From NCBI RefSeq assembly GCF_003384035.1, contig NZ_QQAK01000009.1, positions 496,001 to 560,000 of the forward strand: 64,000 bases of DNA, given 5' to 3'. The notes under the pieces were generated by a model. The model was not told the DNA's origin. It saw only the letters and a program-made list of their open reading frames with translations, and did no database searches. Source of the stretch: Sporosarcina sp. BI001-red (GTDB taxonomy: Bacteria; Bacillota; Bacilli; Bacillales_A; Planococcaceae). Made by a program: the position numbers and the translations under genes. Positions 56,453 through 64,000 of the stretch are shown piece by piece. Each line of letters starts with the position of its first letter. Positions within the stretch are counted from its first letter, which is position 1.

Positions 56453-56512
56453 AGTGTTTAATTTATTTTGTACGATTGAATAATCGGGTTAGAAATACAA
56501 TTACTGCCATAA

Positions 56513-57550
56513 TTATTCAGCTACAAAAAATGTGAATACTGTTTGTTTTTCATATGGGACATGTGCATCCAATAAAATGGTTGGTAAGTTTTCATATTGT
56601 AATGAAGCAGGGGAGGCTTGTGTCTCGAAACACACACCACCGTATTTAATTGATGGACCACCTGTTAACTCTAGTCCTTCATCAAGACAGTTAGCTGTAT
56701 ACATTACAACACCGGGGTGAGTGGTGTTAATCGATAAAACTCTTCCACTTATATCATCTCTTACCTGTATAGAACCACGGTGTTCATCATTGAACAAGAA
56801 ATAGTGATCATATCCATGACTTGCAATTATATTTTGCGGGAAAGTGGATTGAATGCCATCAGCAAGGAGACGACCTTTTCTAAAATCAAATGGAGTATTC
56901 GTTACGTCAAGCATCTTACCTGTTGCGATAAGATCTTTATCCAGCTCTATAATTGCATCACTATTAACGGTAACATGATGTTGATCTATAGCTGTTGCAG
57001 GGTTGCCCGACAAATTAAAATATGAATGATTTGTTAACGTCAAGGCAGTTTTTTTATCTGATGTAGCGTCATAATCAATCTGTAGTTCATTATTATTCGT
57101 TAAAGTATACGTAACCGTAACATCTACTGTCCCTGGATAACCACCTTCACCATCCGGGCTTGTATGCCTCAAAATAACGCCAACCGCTTCTTCCGTTTGA
57201 AAGGGAGTGGATGCCCAAATGAGTTGATGGAATCCATTCGAGCCCCCATGGATATGGTGAGTTCCTTCATTAACATCTAATTCATACGTAAGCCCTTGAA
57301 TGGTTAGGCGAGCATCTTGTATTCTGCCTGCAACACGTCCAACTAAAGCCCCTAAAAAGTTTAGATTATGTTCATAATCAGCATAGTTTTTAAATCCAAG
57401 TACAACGTTTTTAAGATTGTTATGGCGATCTGGGACATTTATCTCAGTAATGATACCACCATAATCTAGTATGCTAACACTCATTTTATGCTCATTAGTA
57501 AGGGTGTATAATTGCCAGCCATTTACGACTTTTTGAGTAGTGATTTTCAT
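56513..57550 (-). CDS. galM: Aldose 1-epimerase (galactose mutarotase)
   Basis: GalM converts beta- to alpha-galactose for galactokinase. The 345-residue beta-sandwich protein has VSILDYGGIITEINVPDR, GRVAGRI, EGTHHIHGGSNGFHQLIW (substrate His), LTNHSYFNLSG (catalytic His) and the C-terminal GGVCFETQASP (catalytic Glu). It is the last gene of the gal operon and starts directly after the galT stop. Confidence 0.95.
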   Translation of the reverse strand: MKITTQKVVNGWQLYTLTNEHKMSVSILDYGGIITEINVPDRHNNLKNVVLGFKNYADYEHNLNFLGALVGRVAGRIQDARLTIQGLTYELDVNEGTHHIHGGSNGFHQLIWASTPFQTEEAVGVILRHTSPDGEGGYPGTVDVTVTYTLTNNNELQIDYDATSDKKTALTLTNHSYFNLSGNPATAIDQHHVTVNSDAIIELDKDLIATGKMLDVTNTPFDFRKGRLLADGIQSTFPQNIIASHGYDHYFLFNDEHRGSIQVRDDISGRVLSINTTHPGVVMYTANCLDEGLELTGGPSIKYGGVCFETQASPASLQYENLPTILLDAHVPYEKQTVFTFFVAE

Positions 57551-59041
57551 TTAAGTTGCCGCCTTATGATTCAATGTATAGATAAAGCATTCATATGCTT
57601 GGAAATCTTTAAACACTCCGGCATCACTAAGTACTTTAGCGAACTTATCACCAAGTTCTTTTTCTAAAATCAATTCAAGTTGTATTGTATCTTGTATCAA
57701 TCCATACTTCTCTTTTAGTTCATCTGCCCATGGTTGATGATAAGAAGGGACTGTGTTCGATTGGTTTTGCAAGAAATTCTTGATGTCAGCCAATTCATCC
57801 TTTAGTCGTGCAGGAAGTACTGCAAGACCCATCACTTCAATCAACCCGATATTTTCTTTTTTAATATGATGAACATCCGCGTGCGGATGGAAAATCCCAA
57901 GTGGATGTTCAGCAGTTGTGCGATTATTACGTAATACAAGATCGAGTTCAAATTGTCCATCACGCATACGGGCAATTGGTGTAATCGTATTATGAGGTGT
58001 ATTACCTGTAAATGCTTTGATAGATACCTGTTCATCATCATAGTTCTTCCAGGTAGTTAGAATATGGTCAGCCGCTTGTATTAATTCTTCTGTGTCAATA
58101 CTTTGCAAACGAATAGTTGAAAGAGGCCAATTCAATACAGCCGCAGATACACGAGTAAATTGTTCTAGTGTAAAAGACATTGCTGTTGCAGCATTCGTCA
58201 TTGGGAATTCATATCTGCCTGCTTGATAATGGTCATGACTTAAAATGGAACCGCCGACGATAGGCAGATCTGCATTAGAGCCAATAAAATAATGCGGGAA
58301 CTTTTCTATAAAGGTAAGTAATCGCACAAAGGTATCTCTAGTAACTTTCATATTCCGGTGCTGTTCAGCTAGTAAAATACTATGTTCGTTGTAATAAACA
58401 TAAGGGGAATATTGTAAATACCAATTTTCTTTAGCAAGTGGTATTTTGATGACACGATGATTTGCACGGGCAGGATATCCTATACGACCCTCATAGCCGA
58501 CATTTTCAATACATAGCAGGCATTTTGGATAGTCAATCTTATGCTGTAATTGGCTTTCCCTCTTTATTTGTTCAGGATCTTTTTCAGGTTTAGACATATT
58601 AATGGTAATATCCATTTCACCATATACCGTTTTTGTTTTAAATTGTATGTTTTTTTCGATTCTGTTCAATTGAATATAGTTGCTATTTTTACTTAATTCA
58701 TAAAAGTAATCTGTTGCATGCTGAGGGGATTGACTGTACTTTTCTTGAAAGATTCTATTTATGACAGAAGGTCTTGCTACAAAACAATTCATGATGTTGG
58801 CAGCTAATATTTCTCGATCATCAAAAACATCTTCGATAACATGATGATCTACAGCATAAGCAATGACTTCTTCAAGTATGTTTGGAATCGTATCCACAAT
58901 GGGCACTTGACTTTCTGCAGGCAAGGCTTCAAGATTCAGCAAGGAAAGTAAGCGGTTGGTCACATAGATCTCATCTGTCAAATCAATGAGCTTTACTTGA
59001 ATTCCTTGTTGTACAAGACCTGAAATTAGTTGGAAAATCAT
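57551..59041 (-). CDS. galT: UDP-glucose--hexose-1-phosphate uridylyltransferase, type 2
   Basis: GalT swaps UMP between UDP-glucose and galactose 1-phosphate. The 496-residue protein is the Firmicutes type 2 form, far longer than the E. coli type, with [48 protein letters not shown] (active-site His region), [16 protein letters not shown] and [29 protein letters not shown]. The start ATG overlaps the galE stop (ATGA). Length and motifs are normal. Confidence 0.95.
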   Translation of the reverse strand: MIFQLISGLVQQGIQVKLIDLTDEIYVTNRLLSLLNLEALPAESQVPIVDTIPNILEEVIAYAVDHHVIEDVFDDREILAANIMNCFVARPSVINRIFQEKYSQSPQHATDYFYELSKNSNYIQLNRIEKNIQFKTKTVYGEMDITINMSKPEKDPEQIKRESQLQHKIDYPKCLLCIENVGYEGRIGYPARANHRVIKIPLAKENWYLQYSPYVYYNEHSILLAEQHRNMKVTRDTFVRLLTFIEKFPHYFIGSNADLPIVGGSILSHDHYQAGRYEFPMTNAATAMSFTLEQFTRVSAAVLNWPLSTIRLQSIDTEELIQAADHILTTWKNYDDEQVSIKAFTGNTPHNTITPIARMRDGQFELDLVLRNNRTTAEHPLGIFHPHADVHHIKKENIGLIEVMGLAVLPARLKDELADIKNFLQNQSNTVPSYHQPWADELKEKYGLIQDTIQLELILEKELGDKFAKVLSDAGVFKDFQAYECFIYTLNHKAAT

Positions 59042-60042
59042 TTAGGCGTCACATCCTTTAGATAGCCATTTGGATGATTCGCATGCCAATTCCATGCATC
59101 TTGTATAATAGTTTCAATGGATGTTCTTGTTGGTTTCCAGCCGAGAAGGGCAGTTGCTTTTTTAGAGCTTGCGATTAATATACTTGGGTCTCCCGCTCGT
59201 CGTTCACCCGTTTTCACAGATATTTCTTTACCTGTCACGGTATGGGCGGCTTCAATCATTTCTTTTACTGAAAATCCTTGGTTGCTTCCTAGATTGAAAG
59301 TTTCACTTCGTCCGCCTTTATTTAAATGATCAAGAGCTAAAATGTGTGCCTCAATCAAATCTTCTACATGAATATAATCCCGTATACAAGTACCATCTGC
59401 TGTATCGTAATTATCGCCGAAAATAGTGATGTGATCGCGTTGACCAAGAGCAGCTTGAAGAATGATTGGTACTAAGTGTGTTTCGGGCTGATGGTCTTCA
59501 CCAATTATTCCACTTCTGCGGGCACCCGCTACGTTGAAATAACGCAAGGCGACATAACGGATTCCATAAGCAATATCGCACCATTTCATTATCTTTTCCA
59601 TCATTAACTTTGTTTCTCCATATGGGCTTGAAGGATTTGTGGACATATCTTCAGTAATTGGAACATCTTCAGGCTCTCCATATGTCGCAGCCGAGGAGGA
59701 AAAAACAATCTTCTTCAAATCAAATTCTTTCATAACTTGCAGTAAAACTTGAGTACCGTAGACATTGTTGTCAAAGTACTCTAATGGTTTCTCTACGGAT
59801 TCACCAACAAGGGAATTGGCAGCGAAATGAAAGACAGCATCAATCGATTCATTTCTAAATACGTGACGCATGAAGGTGATATCTTTAATATCGCCTTCAT
59901 AGAAAACAGCTTGCGGATGAATCGCATCTTGATGTCCTGTTTGAAGATTATCAATAACAATCACTTTTGTTTGTTGGTCGATAAGTTGATGTACCGCATG
60001 TGAACCAATATAACCTGCTCCTCCTAAAACTAATACGCTCAT
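59038..60042 (-). CDS. galE: UDP-glucose 4-epimerase
   Basis: GalE regenerates UDP-glucose from UDP-galactose with tightly bound NAD. The 334-residue short-chain dehydrogenase-like protein has [18 protein letters not shown] (NAD loop), [34 protein letters not shown], the catalytic pair in [13 protein letters not shown] and YFNVAGA. It starts directly after galK. Confidence 0.97.
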   Translation of the reverse strand: MSVLVLGGAGYIGSHAVHQLIDQQTKVIVIDNLQTGHQDAIHPQAVFYEGDIKDITFMRHVFRNESIDAVFHFAANSLVGESVEKPLEYFDNNVYGTQVLLQVMKEFDLKKIVFSSSAATYGEPEDVPITEDMSTNPSSPYGETKLMMEKIMKWCDIAYGIRYVALRYFNVAGARRSGIIGEDHQPETHLVPIILQAALGQRDHITIFGDNYDTADGTCIRDYIHVEDLIEAHILALDHLNKGGRSETFNLGSNQGFSVKEMIEAAHTVTGKEISVKTGERRAGDPSILIASSKKATALLGWKPTRTSIETIIQDAWNWHANHPNGYLKDVTPK

Positions 60043-61221
60043 TTATATCACTCCTTCAGTAATTTCTTTAGCACCGTCACCAATTGCAGCGATGTAAAAT
60101 GAAGCTTCATTTCCTGTTTTTTTGTGGTATACCTCACGGATCTGTTGTTTAAATTGGGTAACTTGATTCTTTTCAACAAGTGCAATTGCACAACCCCCAA
60201 AACCAGCCCCAGTCATACGTGCACCCAGAACTCCGGGATGTCCCCATGCTGTGTGTACAATGGTATCTAACTCAAGTCCAGTCACTTCATAATCGGATTG
60301 AAGTGATTGGTGTGACTCATTCATTAAAAGTCCAAATGCATTTAAATTACCTTTCTCTAGCTGTTTAAAAGCTTCAAGTGTTCGGCTATTTTCAAAGACA
60401 ACATGTTTCGCACGCTTTTCGTTTACTTTATTTTGGATCACATGTTTATGCTGTTCAAATTGTCCTATCGTTAGATTCCCCAGGCTTTCTAGTGAAAGTA
60501 CAATTTGTAAGTCTGATAAAGCCTGTTCACATTGAGCACGGCGTTCATTATATTTTGAGGCTGCCAATATCCGTTGTATGTTAGTGTTGATAATAATAAT
60601 TGAATAGTTATCCAGCTGAATTGGTGCATATTTATAGTCTAATGTTTGGCAATTTAATAAAATACCATGATCTTTTTTTCCTTTGCCGATTGCAAATTGA
60701 TCCATAATACCGCTATTTACGCCGATATATTTATTTTCTACTTTTTGACCGAGCAAAATCAGGTCGTGCCGATCAATATGTAAATCGAATAATCCATCAA
60801 CTAACACCCCTGTGACCATTTCAATGGAGGCAGAAGAGGAGAGACCCGCACCGTTTGGAATGTCTCCATAAAATAAAATATCCATTCCTGTTGGAAGTGG
60901 AATTGTACTTTCTTCAATATACGAGATCATACCTTTAGGGAAGTTTGCCCAGCCATGTTCTTGTTTATAGGATAAATCATTAAGATCACATTCAATTATT
61001 CCAGTCTCAGGAAAGTTTAATGAATAAAAACATAACTTTTTATCTTGGCGTTTTTGAGCAATCGCATATGTTCCAAAGGAGATGGCTGCGGGAAATACAT
61101 GTCCCTGATTGTAATCTGTATGCTCGCCAATTAAGTTAATGCGGCCGGGTGCAAAAAAGATGCGCAGCTTATCAATAGCTGTAAATACGTTATCAAACTC
61201 CTTGAATAAATCTACTGTCAA
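60043..61221 (-). CDS. galK: Galactokinase
   Basis: GalK phosphorylates galactose at C1. The 392-residue GHMP kinase has the galactose signature FFAPGRINLIGEHTDYNQG (about residues 22-40), the ATP loop NGAGLSSSASIEMVTG, GIMDQFAIGKGKKDH with the catalytic Asp, and RMTGAGFGGCAIALV. The start is TTG at 61221-61219 behind GAGGAGG. It is the first gene of the operon galK-galE-galT-galM, driven by the promoter at 61268-61296. Confidence 0.96.
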   Translation of the reverse strand: MTVDLFKEFDNVFTAIDKLRIFFAPGRINLIGEHTDYNQGHVFPAAISFGTYAIAQKRQDKKLCFYSLNFPETGIIECDLNDLSYKQEHGWANFPKGMISYIEESTIPLPTGMDILFYGDIPNGAGLSSSASIEMVTGVLVDGLFDLHIDRHDLILLGQKVENKYIGVNSGIMDQFAIGKGKKDHGILLNCQTLDYKYAPIQLDNYSIIIINTNIQRILAASKYNERRAQCEQALSDLQIVLSLESLGNLTIGQFEQHKHVIQNKVNEKRAKHVVFENSRTLEAFKQLEKGNLNAFGLLMNESHQSLQSDYEVTGLELDTIVHTAWGHPGVLGARMTGAGFGGCAIALVEKNQVTQFKQQIREVYHKKTGNEASFYIAAIGDGAKEITEGVI

Positions 61222-61248
61222 TGGAAATCCTCCTCGATAAAGTTAGTA

Positions 61249-61265
61249 AGTTAATTTAATTAACT
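61249..61265. promoter_or_regulatory. Palindromic operator of the gal operon (candidate)
   Basis: AGTTAATTTAATTAACT is a perfect 17-bp palindrome centred on one T. It lies between the galK -10 element and the start codon, at or just after the expected transcription start, where a repressor would block transcription. The regulator is not in the window. Confidence 0.55.
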
Positions 61266-61267
61266 GG

Positions 61268-61296
61268 AGTATACACCACCTTTCATGAATCTTCAA
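61268..61296 (-). promoter_or_regulatory. SigA promoter of the gal operon
   Basis: On the minus strand TTGAAG (61291-61296) and TATACT (61268-61273) are 17 bases apart, 47 bp upstream of galK. Confidence 0.7.
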
Positions 61297-61498
61297 ACTT
61301 GTTCAACCAATGATGCAAGACAATTACTAATTAAATAGAACGGGGAGTATGTTAGTAGAAAGTCAGAAAAGTTATAGTAAACGTTTAGCGATTAGTTTAT
61401 TAACAGCGTACTTTAGAGATTTTCTATGAGTAACTGCTATTACTTAGTTTTCTGTATAGACAGAATAGTAGTTCATATGGTAATATTCAGCTACTGAG

Positions 61499-61536
61499 GT
61501 AAATGTTTTACTAATTAGTTTTACTAAGACATTTAC
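61499..61536. promoter_or_regulatory. Inverted repeat upstream of the sugar ABC genes (candidate operator)
   Basis: GTAAATGT (61499-61506) and ACATTTAC (61529-61536) flank a central palindrome ACTAATTAGT (61510-61519), with TTTTACTAA repeated directly on either side. The symmetric design suggests a dimeric or tetrameric regulator site for the ABC importer genes. The gap 61297-61498 shows no gene. Confidence 0.4.
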
Positions 61537-61554
61537 TGTTTTTTGAGAAGAAAA

Positions 61555-61568
61555 TGAAAGCGCATTCA
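61555..61568 (+). promoter_or_regulatory. cre site (CcpA operator)
   Basis: TGAAAGCGCATTCA matches the cre pattern TGWAARCGYTWNCW with one mismatch. It lies about 100 bp before the substrate-binding protein gene and would give glucose repression of the importer. Confidence 0.55.
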
Positions 61569-61666
61569 AAATGATTAGAATTACTGATTATCTAGGGAGG
61601 TGAGATTACATACAGAAGAAATAAGAGGACAGTGAGATTTAACACATGAAAAAGGAGAGTGTTAAT

Positions 61667-63034
61667 GTGAAATCAAATTTGTGGAAGTTCTTTTTGCTGA
61701 TGGCAGTACTAGTGTTAGCTTTAGTAGGTTGCAGTGATGATGAGGAAGCTGGTAAAGATTCAGCGGATAGCGGTAAGGAGTCTGCTGGTAAAAATCAAGT
61801 GCTGGAAGTTGCTGTTTTCCAGGGTGGCTATGGAGATGCGTTTTGGAAGCAGCTCGCTGAAAATTTCGAGAAAGCAAATCCTGGTACAACGGTTAACGTA
61901 ACTGCCAATCCTGACATTGGTGAATTGATTAGACCTAAAATTATTGCGGGTAATCCACCCGATGTTGTTTATTTAAATCAAACGGATCCTTCTGGTGTCA
62001 CTCAGGGGTTAATTAAAGAACAAGGTTTCACGGATTTAACTGATCTATTCGACGGTAATGCTTATGATGAAGAAGTTCCTTTGAAAGATAAAATCTTACC
62101 AGGCGTTTTGGAATCAGTTTACATGGCGCCTTACGATGACGGTAAAATCTATATGGCTCCTTATAACTATAATGTAATGGGTCTGTGGTATAACAAAACA
62201 TTATTTGATGACAAAGGGATTGAAACACCAAAAACATGGGATGAATTATTTGCTTTAAATTCTGTAGCGAAAGAAAATGATCGGGCATTATTCACATATC
62301 AGGGGACTGTGCCAGGTTATTTAGAAGAAATTCTTATCCCTGCTGTTTATTCACTTGGAGGTCAAGAGGCTCTCGATCAAATGTTGAACTATGATCCGGA
62401 ATTCTGGAAAACAGAAACAGCTTTAGAGGCGTTGGGTATTTTTGAGAAGATTGCAAATGAAGATAATGCACTTATGAATGGAACAGTTGCACTCGATCAT
62501 ACACAATCACAGACATCATTTATGCAAGGTAAAGCTATGTTTATTCCGAATGGCAACTGGTTCGAAGGAGAAATGGCTGAAGCACCTCGTGAAGATGAAT
62601 TTGAATTTGGTTTCCTTGGAGTTCCTAGTTTCACTGCGGATGAACCTATTTTGGCATTGAGTTCTATGGAGCAAATGTATATTCCTAAGGCTGCTGCAAA
62701 TCCAGAACTTGCAAAGGAATTTTTACGCTTTATGTATTCAGAAGAAAGTGTGAAGTTGAATGGTGAACTGACAAAAGCAGCGATGGCGGTAGTAGGCGGT
62801 TCAGATATTGTCGCAGATTACTTGTCAGAATCAACTTATAATGTTTTTAAAGCAGTTGAATCAGGCATGTACTCAATGTCAGGTAACTTTGCCCCTGTAC
62901 CATCGGGCGTTAACGTTGACCCGCGTGAAGTATTATTTGACCAAGCTGCAAGTGTTATGAACAAAGAAATGACGGTTCAAGAATGGGCAGATAAAATGTA
63001 CGAAGTCTATCAAAAAGTAGAAGACAAAAAATAA
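61667..63034 (+). CDS. Carbohydrate ABC transporter substrate-binding lipoprotein
   Basis: An extracellular sugar-binding lipoprotein of about 455 residues: basic start KSNLWK, hydrophobic signal and lipobox LVGC (Cys22), an acidic Ser/Glu linker, then a family 1 solute-binding fold (EVAVFQGGYGDAFWKQLAENFEKANPGTTV, NPPDVVYLN, GLWYNKTLFDDKGIETPKTWDELF). GTG 61667 lies nine bases after AAAGGAG and is preferred over ATG 61646. The divergent gal operon suggests a galactose-containing oligosaccharide as substrate, but related proteins bind N-acetylglucosamine or other sugars, so this is open. Confidence 0.9.
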   Translation: MKSNLWKFFLLMAVLVLALVGCSDDEEAGKDSADSGKESAGKNQVLEVAVFQGGYGDAFWKQLAENFEKANPGTTVNVTANPDIGELIRPKIIAGNPPDVVYLNQTDPSGVTQGLIKEQGFTDLTDLFDGNAYDEEVPLKDKILPGVLESVYMAPYDDGKIYMAPYNYNVMGLWYNKTLFDDKGIETPKTWDELFALNSVAKENDRALFTYQGTVPGYLEEILIPAVYSLGGQEALDQMLNYDPEFWKTETALEALGIFEKIANEDNALMNGTVALDHTQSQTSFMQGKAMFIPNGNWFEGEMAEAPREDEFEFGFLGVPSFTADEPILALSSMEQMYIPKAAANPELAKEFLRFMYSEESVKLNGELTKAAMAVVGGSDIVADYLSESTYNVFKAVESGMYSMSGNFAPVPSGVNVDPREVLFDQAASVMNKEMTVQEWADKMYEVYQKVEDKK

Positions 63035-63054
63035 AAGTATCCACTTCATGAACA

Positions 63055-63090
63055 CTATTCCTCTAATCTAGCAAAAGATTAGAGGAATAG
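63055..63090 (+). promoter_or_regulatory. Intercistronic hairpin between binding protein and permease
   Basis: CTATTCCTCTAATCT pairs perfectly over 15 bases with AGATTAGAGGAATAG around AGCAAA. The sequence after it (TTCTAAAATG) is not T-rich, so it is more likely an mRNA-stabilising or partial-termination element that raises the level of the binding protein over the permease, as known for other ABC operons. Confidence 0.6.
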
Positions 63091-63143
63091 TTCTAAAATG
63101 AACATACATAAAAGTTATTAAGTTATGAAAGTAGGTGTCTATC

Positions 63144-64000
63144 TTGAAAAATAAAGATCGTACATTATTTATATTGTTTTGTATCCTGCCGACATTAGCG
63201 ATATTTTCAATATTTATTCTTTATCCTGTAACACAAGTTTTTATCAAATCTTTGTATAGCAGCTCTGGTTTCGGTTCAAATGAAGAGTTTGTCGGACTGG
63301 CTAACTTTGTTGAATTATTTAAAGACGATATCTTCATTCAATCCATGAAAAATACAGGATTTCTTATGTTGGTTGTCCCAGCCATTACATTGTTTTTATC
63401 ACTAATCTTTGCTTCCATTTTATCTTTTGGCGACCTTAGAGAAAAACATTTATATCGGACGATTTTCTTTTTCCCAAGTATTCTATCTTTTGTTGTTATC
63501 GGAATCCTTTGGGCATTTATTTATCATCCGAATATGGGGATTATTAATGAAGTGCTAAATTGGATGGGGTTAAATCAGTTTGCTTTAACGTGGTTAGGCA
63601 GCAAAGATACAGTTCTATGGGCAATTGCACTTGTTATGGTCTGGCAGGCTGTCGGTTATTACATGGTCATGTATCTCGCAGGGATGGATGGTGTTCCAAG
63701 AGAACTCTATGAAGCTGCTTCTTTGGACGGAGCGAATGCAGTCCAGCAATTTTTCAAGATCACAATACCAATGCTCTGGGAGATTATTCGAATCACCATT
63801 ATTTTCAGTATTAATGGTGTCCTGAATATCAGTTTTGTTATCGTTATCGTCATGACAGCTGGCGGACCGAATAATGCATCGCAAGTCGCACTGACATATA
63901 TGTACAAACAAGCCTTTGTTAATGCAAACTTCGGCTATGCGATGGCAATTGCGGTTATCGTCTTCTCCGTTTCGTTAGTACTGTCATTTATTAGTAACAA
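63144..64000 (+). CDS. Sugar ABC transporter permease (MalF/UgpA type), cut by window end
   Basis: The frame opens at TTG 63144 (KNKDRTLFILFCILPTLAIFS) and stays open to the window end, 285 codons. It has about six membrane helices and the cytoplasmic EAA loop ELYEAASLDGANAVQQFFKITIPML that docks with the ATPase. FVGLANFVELFKDD near residue 50 is typical of the first of two permeases in sugar importers. The ribosome-binding site is weak (AAGTAGG). Expected next are a second permease and perhaps catabolic genes. Confidence 0.9.
   Translation, partial: MKNKDRTLFILFCILPTLAIFSIFILYPVTQVFIKSLYSSSGFGSNEEFVGLANFVELFKDDIFIQSMKNTGFLMLVVPAITLFLSLIFASILSFGDLREKHLYRTIFFFPSILSFVVIGILWAFIYHPNMGIINEVLNWMGLNQFALTWLGSKDTVLWAIALVMVWQAVGYYMVMYLAGMDGVPRELYEAASLDGANAVQQFFKITIPMLWEIIRITIIFSINGVLNISFVIVIVMTAGGPNNASQVALTYMYKQAFVNANFGYAMAIAVIVFSVSLVLSFISN

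Noticed and set aside
1..64000. CRISPR arrays, rRNA or tRNA genes, prophage or defence systems
   Set aside because: None was seen: no regularly spaced repeats, no cloverleaf or rRNA sequence, and no phage structural or defence proteins among the coding regions.

Overview
The window reads as a chromosome segment of a low-to-mid G+C endospore-forming Bacillales member, most like Planococcaceae (Sporosarcina and relatives). Gene order follows the Bacillus subtilis comG-yqh-yqi-yqj block almost gene for gene. Spo0A, SpoIVB and a SpoIIIA locus are present. Leucine dehydrogenase, EF-P and a tandemly encoded GcvPA/GcvPB also fit. Species cannot be named from sequence alone.

Layout. 1-0.9 kb: end of a comG competence-pilus operon and shikimate kinase. 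0.9-5.2 kb: glycine riboswitch and glycine-cleavage genes gcvT-gcvPA-gcvPB. 5.2-10.2 kb: a rhodanese-like membrane protein, lipM, yqhQ, yqhR, aroQ, an Xaa-Pro peptidase and efp. 10.4-13.2 kb: a reduced spoIIIA locus (AC-AD-AE-[AF broken]-AG-AH; AA and AB missing). 13.3-24.6 kb: housekeeping block accBC, yqhY, nusB, folD, xseAB, ispA, dxs, a TlyA-like methyltransferase, argR and recN. 24.7-29.8 kb: spoIVB, spo0A with a SigH promoter and 0A boxes, a FapA/DUF342 protein, a glycerophosphodiesterase and a DUF2627 protein. 29.8-39.9 kb: bkdR-ptb-bcd-buk-lpdV-bkdAA-bkdAB-bkdB, a branched-chain amino acid degradation operon. 39.9-47.7 kb: methylmalonyl-CoA mutase subunits, MeaB, bacilliredoxin, Prli42, methylmalonyl-CoA epimerase and an acyl-CoA carboxylase subunit. 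47.7-51.5 kb: M20 peptidase, CheW, DNA polymerase IV and RNase Z. 51.6-56.5 kb: an accessory stretch with an IS1182-family element sitting in a terminator and a run of very small, mostly membrane, proteins. 56.5-64 kb: galactose operon galK-galE-galT-galM, divergent from a sugar ABC importer that runs off the end.

How it works together. The bkd operon turns leucine, isoleucine and valine into branched acyl-CoAs for membrane lipids or, through ptb/buk, ATP. Propionyl-CoA from isoleucine and valine would continue through the carboxylase, epimerase and mutase genes to succinyl-CoA. LipM supplies lipoyl precursors needed by both the glycine-cleavage H protein and BkdB. The gal block takes galactose to UDP-glucose via the Leloir route and is probably fed by the adjacent ABC importer.

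Most notable. The BkdR regulator has lost its sigma-54 contact loop and both arginine-finger positions, and its operon has a SigA promoter instead. The spoIIIA locus is gene-poor, with a frameshifted, truncated AF, while Spo0A and SpoIVB look intact. The glycine riboswitch shows only one clear aptamer core. The IS copy has an 11-bp target duplication that splits a terminator hairpin. A GGGCC-containing element recurs between the small-protein genes.
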